NCBI GenBank assembly: GCA_013180625.2
Contig: SNVD02008151.1
Coordinates: 62,001 to 126,000 of the forward strand
Reading direction: 5' to 3'
Length of the DNA stretch: 64,000 nucleotides
DNA from: Boswellia sacra
Taxonomy: Eukaryota; Streptophyta; Magnoliopsida; Sapindales; Burseraceae
The first letter of the stretch is position 1; each line of letters opens with the position of its first letter. A program made the translations under genes and the position numbers. Below are positions 1 through 12,103 of the stretch, piece after piece. The notes under the pieces are model-generated. The model did not search any database. It was not told where the DNA came from and saw nothing but the letters and a program-made list of their open reading frames with translations.

Positions 1-1127
1 GTTACACGTATGCAAATCCTGTTCTATTTAAATATATTTTGTTGTGATTCATTGTAGAACCTTTTCATTATATATCCAGTTAACGTTGCTGTTGACTATT
101 GCTAACCAAGTTGATATCTTACATATATATTATCTTAGTCTAATCAACCATCTCATCCATAAATTCAAAGAATTGTATCTAGTGGCATTCGTCAAAATTA
201 ATAAATTAATATTACACCTACTTTGCTCATCTTAATTTCTATCTGACAAGTCATCACTGTCATACAATGACGCATGTTACTTATATACTAGTTAAATTTC
301 AATTAAAGCTAGGAAAATTGGAGAGAATAAACTAAATTAGGGGGCTTCTTTAATAAATGACCATATTATAAAAATTTGCATGCTATGACCTTGTCTTGCA
401 TATAACAGTATCCTAGGGTGCATCAGACAATATCTAACAGCGTCTAACTTGTGCATCTGACAGTGTCCGATAAGTGTCTAACGCAGAACAGAGGGTCATG
501 ATATACAAACTTTTAGGTGTAAAATCATTTTTATATTTATCCACACTTAAATTCAGGATTTTTTTTTAAATTTTTCTTTGAAGCCATTGTGTTTAAGAAG
601 AGGATGGCAAAAATGTCAATTTATGTGGAATCGACCAAACTTGCACAAGATATATTAACTCTACCCTACCAAACTAACTCATATGTATACCATCGGTTGA
701 GTTTTCTCAATTTTTGTTTTGAAATATATAATATATCATTTTGTCATACATAAATAGAATTTGAACACAAGGTTTGTATTTTAGATTCAATATTTACCAC
801 CATAAGATGGGAAAATCTCTTTTATTGTACAATAATTAATTGTTATCGGAATACTTAGGTATCTAATAAGGTTAAACCTATAATTATTAATTAGGTTCAA
901 ATCTCCAATTAACTTTTTTAGGTTTCACTTCTAAGTGGGCTTTTAATAATGCAATTTCAAAAGCCAAATAGTGATGACAAGTGGCTTCTTGACATGATAT
1001 TCTTCTTAATTTGGCATCAAAACTAAATTCATATAAAGTTCATGCGTTTGAATCTTCACAATATTAATTAAAAAAATTATTAAATTAACCTATTTGATAG
1101 ACTCAAAAAAAAAAGATCATGTCATTA
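1..1127. other. AT-rich spacer, no gene seen
   Basis: AT-rich sequence left of the first retrotransposon. No ORF with recognisable domains, no RNA gene and no clear repeat boundary were found. The short phrase 'gtgcatc.gaca' recurs around 418-475 but forms no regular array. Confidence 0.6.
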
Positions 1128-1132
1128 CGTAT
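1128..1132. repeat. Copia-1 target site duplication, left copy
   Basis: cgtat immediately precedes the TGTGGG end of the left LTR. The partner at 27184-27188 is cgtac, one mismatch. Confidence 0.7.
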
Positions 1133-1754
1133 TGTGGGTTTGAAGGGATGGATCTGTCCGTATATATAATATAGAAGCAACAACGGATACTATAATAGAA
1201 ATGTAAAAACTGCACAACAATTTTATGTAGTTCGGTTTATCAAACAAACCTACATCCACAGACTGTATGAATTGCAATTAACTATGTAGTATATTGGTTT
1301 AAAAGACATAGAAGACTTTTACAGTGATTTGAGTCACACAAATACACTAACCTATTTTATGTAAAGCTGCTCACCCTTGAGACCGACAAGAGTAACTTAG
1401 TTCACTCCTTACAGCACTCATACAATCTATTAAATAGACCTTAACAGAAAAACCGTAAATGACACATATGAATACTCAAACAGATATGAGCTTCATACAA
1501 TCATATTTAAACAAATAAAAACTCAAAGAGTTTAAACAAATAAAAGATGCTCTCAAGACTTAAGCTAACAAGCTCTCTAAACACTCAATGCATCTTCAAC
1601 GTCCTTATCATAATAAAGTTGTGAGTTCTTCTTTATACACGTTCCAGTGTTGTAGATTAGCTCATTCAAGAATTGTAGTTCAGCTAAATTTGTTTGCTGC
1701 ACTATCTCTTTGTTTTAACAAGGGAGAAAGTTTAGATAAAAGACAATCCTAGAT
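1133..1754 (-). repeat. Copia-1 left (3') LTR, first piece
   Basis: This matches the right LTR from its TGTGGG/TATGGG end onward, sharing phrases such as gggtttgaagggatggat. It stops at 1754, where Athila-1 begins. The second piece resumes at 14176 after the TAGAT duplication. The joined length is about 749 bp against 737 bp for the right LTR. Confidence 0.88.
1750..1754. repeat. Athila-1 target site duplication, left copy
   Basis: TAGAT immediately precedes TGTTAG. The same five bases follow the 3' LTR at 14171-14175. The empty-site version in the right Copia-1 LTR reads cctagttaaatatg, confirming where the element inserted. Confidence 0.92.
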
Positions 1755-2991
1755 TGTTAGTTGAAATTTATTCACTAATTTAATAACTCTAAATTCAATT
1801 TTTTGATTAGTTTTTGAGTAAAAAGTGGAAAACAATGTGTGTTATTTAGTTACTTGTAGATTTTAGGAAATTAAATATGAATTTGGAGAAAACATATCAA
1901 AAATAGGAATCAAGGGCTTAAAGTGGAAAATTTTAAAGATTTTAGAATCAGTAAAGTTGCGCTCCAATGCAAGATGGATGGCGCAGTGGCGCAAGTCCCC
2001 ATGGAGTGAAAAATAAAAGTTAGAGATGCTGTGCTCTTGCCCAACAACAACTACGCACTCGTGCAAGTTTGAATTTGAAAATTTTCAAAAGTCCTATTTC
2101 AGCTGGGATTCAGACTTATTCTTTTATAAAGTATAAATAGGTGTCTTTTAGGTCTTTTCTAGGTTAGATAGAAGTCATTATAGGTGCTTTGGAGGCCAAT
2201 GAACCAGATTACAACTATTGGAGGCACGAATCAAGCTTGAATCTTCAAGGGGTCTTCAAAATTTCTAGTTCTTTATTCTCTCTTTGTAACTCAGTGATTT
2301 CAATTCAATTTTGTGTTATTTATTTTACATTATGAGCTCATTTTCTTTTCTAGGGTTAGGATGTAGCCAAGTTTGATACTCTAATTATTTTAATTCAATA
2401 TATTGATGTTTATTCAATCTTTGTTGAGTGAATTAATTATATGCTTATTGCTTGTGATTGTCTAGCCAACTATTGCATGAATTGAGGTATAAATTAGACT
2501 GAGAAGTTGATTTATATTAGTCCTCGATTAATTTGCCATAAATTGACATAAGATAGAGATATGATTATGATTTGTGCAAAGTGTGTAATTTCTTGTGCTT
2601 AATAGGTATTTATAAGATGTTAGATGGGACAGAAATGTGACTCTCCCTATAAATATATATTGTTATTGCTTAAGAAAGAATAACAAATACATTCGTGAAA
2701 TTGGTTGGCAACAAGTGAATAAACATTGATTTTATTGGATTGAAATATTAGGGTGAATAACTTAAGTGAAGTCCGATACCCTAGATCTTCATTCATTGAA
2801 TTTTTCAATTTGGTTTAAGCATTATTTACTTTCTTATTTGTTTAATTTCAATTCAGTTATTTAGTTAATTAGTTTTCTTAAAATTTGCTATTAAAATTTC
2901 ATTGTTCAAATAAAATTAGAGTTGGACTAAGTTTAGTAATTAATAAACAATCCTCATGAGAAAGATACTCTATTCATCACTCTATTACTTG
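1755..2991 (+). repeat. Athila-1 5' LTR, 3' end deleted
   Basis: Collinear with the 3' LTR from TGTTAG up to 'attacttg', then it breaks off. The last 35 bp of the 3' LTR (14136-14170) and the first few bases of the primer site are absent. A TATA box (tataaatag, 2132-2140) marks the likely promoter and is matched at 13230-13238 in the other LTR. Confidence 0.9.
2132..2140 (+). promoter_or_regulatory. TATA box of Athila-1 5' LTR
   Basis: tataaatag lies 5' of a conserved stretch and is preserved in both LTRs, as expected for the core promoter of the element. Confidence 0.6.
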
Positions 2992-3005
2992 CCATTACCG
3001 AGGAT
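2991..3005 (+). other. Remnant tRNA-Asp primer binding site of Athila-1
   Basis: gccattaccgaggat resembles the 3' part of the tRNA-Asp-type site that is intact in Athila-2 at 40800 (tggcgccgttgccgagga). The leading TGGC is lost in the deletion that also removed the LTR end. Confidence 0.6.
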
Positions 3006-3146
3006 TGCATTTTATTAATATTAAACTAAATAACTCCATTTTAGTTTGAATTTTATTATTTTATTATTTTTTGCTTTGTTTTTGGATATTGTTAGTTGCA
3101 TGTGAAAGTTTGGAGACAAAGATCTATTGCCTTTGGATTCTGAGAT

Positions 3147-4672
3147 AGAATGCACCTGTCGAAAGAATAAAAGGAGAACCGCAAAAAATCCAAACAAGCA
3201 ATTGTGACAGCTGAAGGAAACGAAGATGGAGCTATAGCTGTAGCTAATATAAGACTCATGGATTTCACTCGCCCTACGGTGACGGGAATTCATCAAGCAA
3301 TAAGGAAGCTAACCATTCAAGCAAATACTTCTGAGATCAAGCTAGCAACCTTACATATGATTCAATCATCTTCATTCTATAGGCTACCTATTGCCAATTT
3401 TCTTGAAATTTGTGATACATTTAAATTTAATAGAGCCTTTGATAATGCTATTAGATTGCGTTTGTTCCTTTTCCATTGAGAGATAGAGCTAAGAGTTGGT
3501 TGAATTCTTTATCCACAAGTTCTCTTACTACTTGGGAGGAGTTGGTTCAGAAATTCCTTGCAAAATTCCTCCCACCATCAAAGACAGTCAAACTGCGGAT
3601 AGAGATCTCCAACTTTGCACAATATGATGGGGAATCTCTCTATGATGCATGGGAAAGGTTTAAGGATTTACTTAGAAAATGCCTTCATCATGGTTTAGCT
3701 AAATAGATGCAGGTACAAACATTCTACAATGGTTTGGGATAATCAATAAGAACTTTGATTGATGCTACTTCTGGAGGAACTTTCACAAAGAAAACATAAG
3801 ATGAGGCATATGAATTGATTGAAGAGATGGCTATGAACAACTACCAATCGAGTGGTAAGAGAAATACATCAAAAAAGGTAGTGGAGGTTCATAATTTAGA
3901 GGAGATTGATTCATTGAAAGCACAAAAGGCTGCTTTCTCTAAACAACTACAAAACCATACTATGTCAACCAATGCCATTAAAAACCCCGTAGTTATGTCT
4001 GAACATTGTCAAGGTAACCATCCTAGGGTAGGTGTGAAGTAGCAAATCTATTCTTAAGACAAGCTGAGCAAGCTAGTTATGTTGATTACAACCAACCTAG
4101 GAACAATCCCTATGGTAATACATATAAGCCAAGTTGAAGAAACCATCCCAATTTCTCTTGGGGTAACCAAAATACCATAAGGTCTCCTCATCAACAACCA
4201 TCTCAACGAGAAAAGAAACCATCTTTAGAAGAAGCTCTAGTCTAATTATCTACAACCATAAATAGCTTTATAAAAAGAATTGATCAATTCATAGCTAATA
4301 CCCAAGATAACTTTCAAAACCAATCAGCCCAAATTAGAAGCTTAGGAAGCTTAGGAACTTAAGTAAGTCAGTTAGCCAATATGATGAGTGGAAGAACACA
4401 AGGTAATTTACCTAGTACCATTAAAGTGAACCCAAAAGAACATTGTAAAGCTATTATCTTGAGGAGTGGTAAGAAATTGGAACAGCCTAAGAGAGTTAAG
4501 AGACCAAGGGAAAAGGTAAATGAGGAATCAGTTGTCACCCCTATACCACCATTGGAGACTGTTGATGAGAAAGTCCAAACCACAGCATTGCCTATTCAAG
4601 AACCAGTGCCTAAGGTTCCTTTTCCCGAAAGGTTACAAAAGAGTAAGCTTGACAAGAATTCTCTAGGCCTCT
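3147..4672 (+). pseudogene. gag: Athila-1 gag pseudogene
   Basis: Degenerate Gag polyprotein, the structural protein of the virus-like particle. The retrotransposon gag domain is readable across two overlapping frames: 3204-3479, then 3476-3706, which contains RDRAKSWLNSL and later YDAWERFKDLLRKC, hallmark gag positions. Further pieces lie at 3815-4042 and 4381-4672, the latter a Lys/Pro-rich linker with the phrase AIILRSGK, typical just before an Athila protease. Between them the reading is broken by several stops. The original start codon is not identifiable. Confident as gag; certainly non-functional. Confidence 0.85.
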
Positions 4673-4673
4673 A

Positions 4674-5185
4674 GAGGTCTTTAAGAAATTACACATCAAT
4701 ATTCCTTTTGCAGAGGCTTTAGAGCAAATGCCAAGCTATATCAAATTTATGAAAGACATATTCTCAAAGAAGTGGAAGTTGAAAGACTATGAGACAGTTG
4801 CATTAACCAAAGAGTGCAGTGCCATATTGCAAAATAAGTTGCCACCCAAGATTAAAGATCGAGGGAGTTTTTCTATTCCTTGTTCTATTGTTGAATCTTT
4901 CTTCACAAATTCATTATGTGATTTAGGTGCAAGCAAAAATCTAATGCCTTTGTCTTTTTTTAGAAAGCTTGGTCTAGGTGAAGTGCGACACATTACAGTT
5001 TCTTTGTAGCTAGCTGATCGATCCATTAAGCAACCAAAAGGAGTGATTGAAGATGTGCTAGTCAAAGTGGACAAATTCATCTTCCTAGCTGATTTCATTA
5101 TGCTTGACATGGAGGAGGACAAAGAGATACCCATTATCTTGGGCAGACCATTTTGGCAACTAGTAGGGCATTAATTGATGTCTAA
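4674..5185 (+). pseudogene. Athila-1 aspartic protease pseudogene
   Basis: The retropepsin-like domain that would mature Gag-Pol. 4728-5009 encodes the approach (PSYIKFMKDI) and the active-site motif CDLGAS at about 4917-4934, the Athila form of the catalytic Asp triad. A stop at 5007-5009 splits it. The same frame continues with DVLVKVDKF and the IILGRPF flap-distal motif at about 5132-5152. It follows gag without a spacer and leads into the linker before RT. Confidence 0.82.
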
Positions 5186-5200
5186 AAGGGTGAGTTAAGA

Positions 5201-6396
5201 TTGCGTGCTCAAGAGGAAAAGATAATAGTTAATGTTTTTATTGTCATGAAACATCTAGATGAAATTGAAAATTGCTTTCTAATTGATTATATGAATTCTA
5301 TGTTGTTAAAACATAAACATCCATCTTTGGATACATTAGAAGCTAGTTTGACATGTTCTAGTTTGCTTGATGAATTTGATGAATATGAAGTGAGTGAATA
5401 TGTGAATTGGATGGATTCCTTTGGACAAAACCATACGAAATATGCTGGGCCTTCAGGATAGGGAACTACAAGACTCTTACCTTGTATTGAAAAACCACCA
5501 AGTCTTGAGTTGAAACAGTTACCTAGCCATCTTAGATATGCTTACCTTGGGAAGTCATCCACATTCCCAGTCATTATACCACCCATGTTGTTTAGTATAG
5601 AAGAAGAAAAATTATTGAGAGTGTTGAGAGAACATAAGATTGCTTTAAGGTGGTCTATTTCTGACTTGAGAGGGATTAGCCCTTCCACATGCATGCATAC
5701 AATTCCTATGAAGAAGAACTATAAACCATCCATTGATACACAAAGAAGATTAAATCCCAACATGAAAGAGGTAATGAGAGCTGAGGTGTTGAAGTGGTTA
5801 GATGCTAGGGTAATTTATCCCATATATGATAGTATATGGGTGAGTCTAGTTCAAGTAGTGCCTAAAAGGAGGGATGATTGTTTTGAAGAATGAAAATAAC
5901 GAGTTAATTCCAACTCGAGCAGTAATTGGATGGCGTATTTGCATAGACCATAGAAAATTGAACAAAGCCACTAAGAAAGACTATTTTCCCTTACCCTTTG
6001 TTGACCAAAATGTTAGATAGGTCGGCTGGACATGAGTTCTATTATTTCTTGGATGGATATTCTGGATACAATCAAATTGCCATAGCACCTGAAGACCAAG
6101 AAAAGCCCATTTTCACTTACCCCTATGGTACATTTGCCTTTTGGAGAATGGCTTTTAGGTTATGTAATGCCCTACCACATTTCAAAGATGCATGATGGCC
6201 ATATTCTCTGACGTGATAGAGAAGAGTATTGAGTTTTTTATGGATGATTTTTCTAATTTTGGGAAAACTTTTGATTATGTTTAGATAACTTAAAGTTATT
6301 TCCCAAGAGGTGTGAAGAAACTAACTTAGTACTAAATGGGAAAAAGGTCTTTTCCTGGTCAAATGAGGGATAGTTTTAAGCCATAGGATATCGTCT
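5201..6396 (+). pseudogene. Athila-1 reverse transcriptase pseudogene
   Basis: A linker (5201-5461) precedes the RT domain. RT begins near 5510 (LPSHLRYAYLG) and continues through RRLNPNMKEVMRAEVLKWLD to VSLVQVVPKR. A frameshift follows; WRICIDHRKLNKAT is readable around 5930-5970. The catalytic Asp pair lies in FMDDFSNFG at about 6236-6262. The domain is split among at least three frames, so no active enzyme could be made. Order and motifs leave little doubt that it is Ty3/gypsy RT. Confidence 0.85.
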
Positions 6397-7021
6397 ATGG
6401 GTATTGAGGTTGATAGAACAAAAATAGAAATAATTGAGAAACTGTCACCACCAACATCGGTTAAAGGGATTCGAATTTTAGGCCATGTGGGTTTCTACAG
6501 GAGGTTCATTGAAGATTTCTCCAAGATTTCCAAACCTCTTTCGGACTTACTTGTACAAAATCACCTGTTTGTTTTTGAAAAAAATTGTTTGCAAGCTTTT
6601 AATACTATAAAAACAAAGTTGATGACAGCCTTGATTGTGATTGCACCAGATTGGGAGCTACCTCTTAAGCTAATATGTGATGCAAGTGATTATGTAGTAG
6701 GTGTAGTACTTGGACAACAAAGAAATAAGATTTTTTTATACCATCTACTATGCTAGCCACCCTTTTAATGATGCCTAACTCAATTATGCCACTACTGAGA
6801 AAGAGTTGTTAGTCATTGTGTTCTCTTTTAACAAGTTTTGCCCCTACTTGATTGGAAATAAGGTGATTATGTATACTGACAATTCAACAATCAAATACCT
6901 TATGACCAAGAAGGATGCCAAGCCGAGGTTGATCCGTTGAGTTCTCTTACATCAAGAATTCAATTTGGAAATCTGAGACAAAAAAGGCATAGAGAACTTA
7001 GTAGCTAACCATCTTTCAAGA
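6397..7021 (+). pseudogene. Athila-1 RT C-terminus and RNase H pseudogene
   Basis: 6397-6756 reads GHVGFYRRFIEDFSKISKPL, the conserved RT thumb/connection region, then the RNase H entry LKLICDASDY with its first catalytic Asp. After a frameshift, TTEKELL and YTDN and a final HLSRLE are readable up to about 7025. The domain would degrade the RNA strand during replication. Stops near 6774 and 6939 inactivate it. Confidence 0.83.
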
Positions 7022-7030
7022 TTAGAGCTA

Positions 7031-8389
7031 ATGGAAGAGCAAGTTAACAACCAACAGCCCATTGATGATAACTTTTCAGATGAACAACTATTTGCTATCT
7101 TTCCCATTCAACCTTCCCCATGGTTTGCCAACTTGGTCAACTTTCTTGCAGCCAAGATCATTCCACTGGATCTTTCACATCAACAACAGAAAAAGTTCTT
7201 CACCAATGTCAAGTATTGCTATTGGGAGGATCCCATCCTTTATAGACGTTGTGCAGATCAAGTTGTAAGGTGGTGCATACCAGAGGAGCAGATGGAATAT
7301 ATTCTAAGACATTGTCATGCATTAGAATGTGGAGGCCACTTTGGAGGACAATGAATTGGAGCAGAAGTTCTTCAGTCAGGTTCTTTTAGCCTACTTTGTT
7401 TAAAGATCCCCACAAATTTGTTGCTAATTGTGATAGCTGCCGAAGAACGGGAAACATTTCTAAAAGTAATAAGAAAAACCATTTTGGAAGTCAAATTATT
7501 TGATATATGGGATATCGATTTCATGGAACTATTTCCATCCTCTTACAACAAGTAAATTCTCTTAGTAGTGCATTATGTGTCAAAGTAGGTAGCAACCATT
7601 GCCACCCCAACTAATGATGGCAAAGTAGTCCTCAACCTCCTTTGAAAACACATCTTCACAAGATTTGAGACACCTAGAGCAATTATCAGTGATGTGGGCA
7701 AGTATTTCTGTAACACGCAATTTGATATGCTCCTATCTAAATATGGTGTTAACCATATGAGAGCACTTGCCTATCATCCTCAAACCAGTGGACAAGCTGA
7801 GGTTTCAAATAAACAAGTGAAGAGAATCCTTGACAAGACAGTTCCAAGCTTAAGAAATGACTTGTCAAAGAAGATTGATGATGCAATATAGGCCTATAGA
7901 ACAACTTTAAAAACACTTATTAGGATGTCCCCTTATAGGTCGGTTTTTGGAAAAGCGTGTCACTAACTAGTTGAGCTTGAGCATAGCGCATATTGGGCCA
8001 TAAGACAACTCAACATGGATTCAAGCTTAGCGGGGGAAAAACGCTTGTTGTAAATAAATAAGATGGAGGAATTTCGCAACGAAGCTTATGAGAATTCAAA
8101 AATCTACAAGAAGCGGACTAAGGCATGGCATTACAAGCAAATTTTGAGGAAAGATCTCTCATTGAGCCAAAAAGTGTTGTTGTGCAACTCTTGGTTGTGT
8201 CTTTTTCTAGGAAAGTTGAAATCTAGATGGTTTGGCCCTTTCACAGTTTTAAATGTGTTTCCTTATGGTGCAGTTGAGATTAGTGATCCAGACAAAGACA
8301 TGTTTAAGATGAATGGGCAACAGTTGAAACCATACATGGGTGGTGAAGTGAAGCTCAAAACCACCACCACAGTACTCGATGAAGTTTGA
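7031..8389 (+). pseudogene. Athila-1 integrase pseudogene
   Basis: 7031-7354 carries the N-terminal zinc-binding region (RHCHALECGGHFGG), and C..C follows in another frame near 7430. The core is broken. The first Asp lies in DIDFMELF near 7513-7536. The second lies in [10 protein letters not shown] (7687-7716), where Val replaces the usual Gly/Arg after the Asp. The Glu lies in [12 protein letters not shown] (7774-7809). The C-terminal domain with WFGPFTVL is in 8063-8389. It would insert the cDNA into the genome. At least five stops or frameshifts are present. Confidence 0.83.
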
Positions 8390-10173
8390 AAAAAGGAATG
8401 ATGTCTGACTGATGACATAAAACAAAGCACTATTCGAAAGGCAACCCAAGCTATACCTTGCATTTTATATTATTTCATTGTCTTTTAATTTATTTTCCTT
8501 ACTTTTACGTGTGTTTTTACATTTTTAATTTTCTTTATGCATTTAATTTGTGTTTGTAAGTGGTTTTAGATAAATTCCTAGCTCAGGAGATCAGTTTGGA
8601 GGAGTCCTGGTAGAGACTCTATGCTCTTGCACAAGTTATGTTGCACTGGTGCATGCCCATTCAAGGTACCTAAACAATAGGCATTACGCTCCTACATAGG
8701 TAAGTGGCACGCCTGTGCCTCTTTTGTCCAAAGCATGGCACTCATACGCAAAATAGGCTACGCTACTGCACGTCCAACATCCAAAAATTTAGACTAATTA
8801 CTTGTGCCTTTATGCAAGGTGCTGTGCGACTATGCGATGAATTTCCCAAATTTAAAAATTTGAACCAAAGACCTTGCCCTCCTATGCAATCAAGTTTGCA
8901 CACTTGCACAAAAAGCGTTATGCTCTAGCAATATATAGACTGCATGCCTGCGCACTAAAATTAAGGCAAAATTAAATTGGGTTGAACCTACGCTCCTGCA
9001 TGAGGCATGTGGCCTCGCTGTGCAAACTTTGATTTTTTAGAAAAAAAATACAAGCTCTGGCTGCCATTTTTCAAATTGCTTTAGCTTATCCACTCTCTCT
9101 GTAATGCCCCCATCTCTGATGACCAAAACCAGGCCATCTCCACTTGCATTCATCGTCCTCATGATCCCCATTGCTTCCCCCACTCACTTTTACCTCTTTT
9201 TTCTCCTTTTCTCTGTAAGAAAAGTCTCTCTCTATTGCTATCTTTATTGATTGTCTGATTCAGGTAAATTTATATCCCATCATCGTTATAAAATCCATTT
9301 AACTTTTGATTATTGCCATTGTCCTATTTTACAAAGTTAGATGTGAATTGTTGATTGATATTGAAGTGTTGTGGCTACTGTAATGGGTAGAATTGTTAAT
9401 GGACTTTTGAGGATAAAAGATGGAAGATTATTGGGAGTGTTGATGCTTTGCTATTGCTTTTCACTTTGTGCTATTGGAGTTTGAATTTTTTTGCATTGAT
9501 TTTGAATGTTTGAATGCTTAGCTGCTACTCTCACAAGCTTGATAATTGCAATTCTTTTTGGGCATAATTTTGCTTGTGAATGATTTTTATTTTATTGGAT
9601 TTTATATGCTTTCTTTCACTCTTGAAGATTGTGATTGATTTGTTGTTAAAAATAGTTTGACATGTTGATGTCTTATGTGCGTAAGTGAGGAATGATGACT
9701 TGCCTAGGTCACATTTGCCATTCTTATGTACACCTTTTTAGTTGCCAATATTAGTTCAGGAGTTAGGCTGATGTGACTTTGTTTTATTGGAAATTAATTT
9801 TAAAGAATCTTAGGCATCCAACCAGTCCTAATCCTATTTAGCAGGTCGAGATGGTTGTTTTGATATATCCAAATAATCATGATTGAATGTTTCTTTTCAA
9901 ATTAGCACATTCTCAAGTAACTTTCAAGTTGTAGCTTTATTGGGCATTACGAATTTAACATGTAATTATCATTAACAATATTTTTCTTGTGTACAATTTT
10001 TACTTATGAGCTATTTAACTTAAAAGATTGTATTGCTTCTATGTTTTTTTGCTCTGAATTGCCATTGACTTTTGAGTATTAAAACATTTTCTGCTTTTGC
10101 AAATATCATTCAAAAGAAAAGCTAAGAAGTTGTGCTTGAAGTAAAAGAAAAAAAAATTGAATTGTGTGCAAAT
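8390..10173 (+). other. Athila-1 spacer between integrase and env-position ORF
   Basis: No domain is recognisable. From about 8600 to 9030 a degenerate phrase of the type 'cgctcctgcacaagt..gcac' recurs many times, and related wording occurs inside the LTR (1950-2060). 9060-9240 is CT-rich. Such long non-coding spacers are usual in Athila elements. Confidence 0.6.
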
Positions 10174-11227
10174 TAATGGCTCCTAGAAAGCTACAGGTTT
10201 CTAAAACCACGGAATCATCCACATAAAATCCTCCTCCTCCTTCGTTTGACCAGCATGTTTTCAAAAGCGCCGACACTATAACCTGTTATTAGAATGCAAT
10301 CCTAGCCAAGAGTTGTTTCGAGAGATAGAAATTGACATTAACAATGATGCTTTGTGGAGTATATTGGGCTAGGATACATGGAAGACCTTTATGGCTCATC
10401 CTGAGAATGATATTGTGCCAATTGTTGGTGGAGTGGGTTTGTTGGAGAAGTATGTATCCAACATCAGTCATGAAGGTTGAGCTATGAGTATTAAACCTTT
10501 TTGTTTGTGCTAAGATATTGCCCAACACTCATCATGAGGAGGTTTGAAAGGAGAGGGTCACTATTCTATATTTATTCAGGCATGGCATGACTAATGTAGG
10601 CCAATTAATCGCTGACAACATCATCCATTGTATTCAAGGCAAGACCACTAGTGGACTTCCGTACACATCCCTTATTACTTCTCTTTGCCGAGGCACTGGT
10701 GTGGTCATCAATGCAGTAGAGGAGAGAAAGGCCCCTTTACCCATTATTGATATGCAATTTCTTCATGCACTTGAGCCTGCATGGTTGAATGCTAACTTGA
10801 GATGACAACCACAACAGCCACAACAGCTGCCGCTTCACCTTTTTATCCTTTAACCACTACTCAGAGGATGGACTGGTTTGAGCATGAGCTTCAAGAGACT
10901 AGACGCAAGCCTGCTACGGTTTGGCAGGATGACACCTATGTTAAGCAAGTGGCTGCTTTCATGATGGTGACTCAGCAGGCGTTCCAGCACTTTTTCATCA
11001 ATTAGGGGGCTCCTCCTAACTTATCTCCCCTTCCCCCACTTTTTGCTGAGGGCGAGTGTCAGCCCGCTGAGGAGCTTCTTCAGGATCTACAGCCAGATAA
11101 GGAGGATGACGCTATAGGGGAGGACGATAATGTATTCATTGGCATGCAGGGTAATCTTGGTGTCGATCTTGGCGACATCTTGGGCGATGATCTTCAGGAT
11201 GATGACATGAATGTAGCCGACTCTTGA
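10174..11227 (+). pseudogene. Athila-1 env-position ORF pseudogene (putative plant transposon protein-like)
   Basis: It starts at an ATG (10174) reading MAPRKLQVSKTTESS before an early stop. Downstream pieces include LFREIEINNDALW near 10310 and 10587-10805 with NVGQLIADNIIHCI..TSGLPYTSLITSLCR. This pattern I associate with the domain named 'putative plant transposon protein' found in third ORFs of Athila elements. 10802-11005 and onward give an acidic tail to DMNVADS (11227). The function of this ORF is unknown. It is shorter than usual and multiply broken, suggesting an internal deletion. Confidence 0.55.
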
Positions 11228-11282
11228 GCTTTTAGGGAAGTTTTATTGTATTCTTTTCCTTTCTTTATTTGATTTTTGTGCA

Positions 11283-11317
11283 TATTGAGGGCATTATGCT
11301 TCTCAAGTTTGGGGGGG
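11283..11317 (+). promoter_or_regulatory. Internal PPT-like motif of Athila-1
   Basis: tattgaggg...caagttt followed by seven G. Athila-2 has the same arrangement at 48020-48052 (attgagg...ttggtt then seven G). In both elements it sits just after the last ORF and more than 1 kb before the real 3' PPT, so it may be a second priming site. Confidence 0.45.
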
Positions 11318-12063
11318 CATTGTTTTGTTTTTGGTTGTTTGTTTTGTTTACATAGTTTTGGTTTAGTTATTGTTTATTATTTATTTAAAAAATGTTTTGC
11401 TTACACTGTGATGGCCAGTGATAGGATGATGATTGTTTAAAATGCATAACTCTTGCAAAATGAAAAATTTTGCATCAAATTTGGGTGTTTGATTCAATTG
11501 ATAGTTGTGTCTTATTTTCGATTTCCTAAAAACAATTTGAGCACGTTAAGTCATGATCATTGAAGTTGATTGTTGACTTAAAGAAAGCTTATGTAATGCA
11601 AATGTTTCATTAAATCTCAAAAAGATTCTAGAACTTGCTTGAGGTGAAATCATAGACAATACAACGCTAGGGAAATGATTTAGGCCATTCTTGGATTGTT
11701 TGAACCTTTTCAAGCTAACGTTTTAGACATTTTTACCTCTAGTTGACCCTTTTGAGCCTAATAAAGTCATTTTTCTTGATCACTCAGAATTTTATCCCAG
11801 CCACATGTGGAATATATCTAAATAGTGTCCCTTATTCATAAACATGTTAAATCATTAAAAATTTTGTTCTTTTGCCTTGAGGAGGGTGCATAAGGTAGGA
11901 TGGGAGGTGTTTTGATGACATATTGAGAGTTTGATTGTAATTTCTTGAATCGGTGAGTTCTTTGCATTATTATCTCTCTAAAAAAAATAAATAAATATTT
12001 TGATAAGTTGGTTTCATAGCCTTTTTAGTTTAAGCAAGTAAATTCTTAGAGATGTCTTAACAT

Positions 12064-12103
12064 CCAATACCCTAAAGTCAACTGACTTCGGAGTTACTTA
12101 TTG
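12064..12103 (+). other. Conserved hairpin, copy A (Athila-1)
   Basis: The inner stem-loop AGTC-AACT-GACT is enclosed by an outer pair CAATA/TATTG. Two homologous copies in Athila-2 (48658-48695, 48824-48860) keep the loop AACT and the flanking CCCTAA while the stem bases change in a compensating way. Confidence 0.6.
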
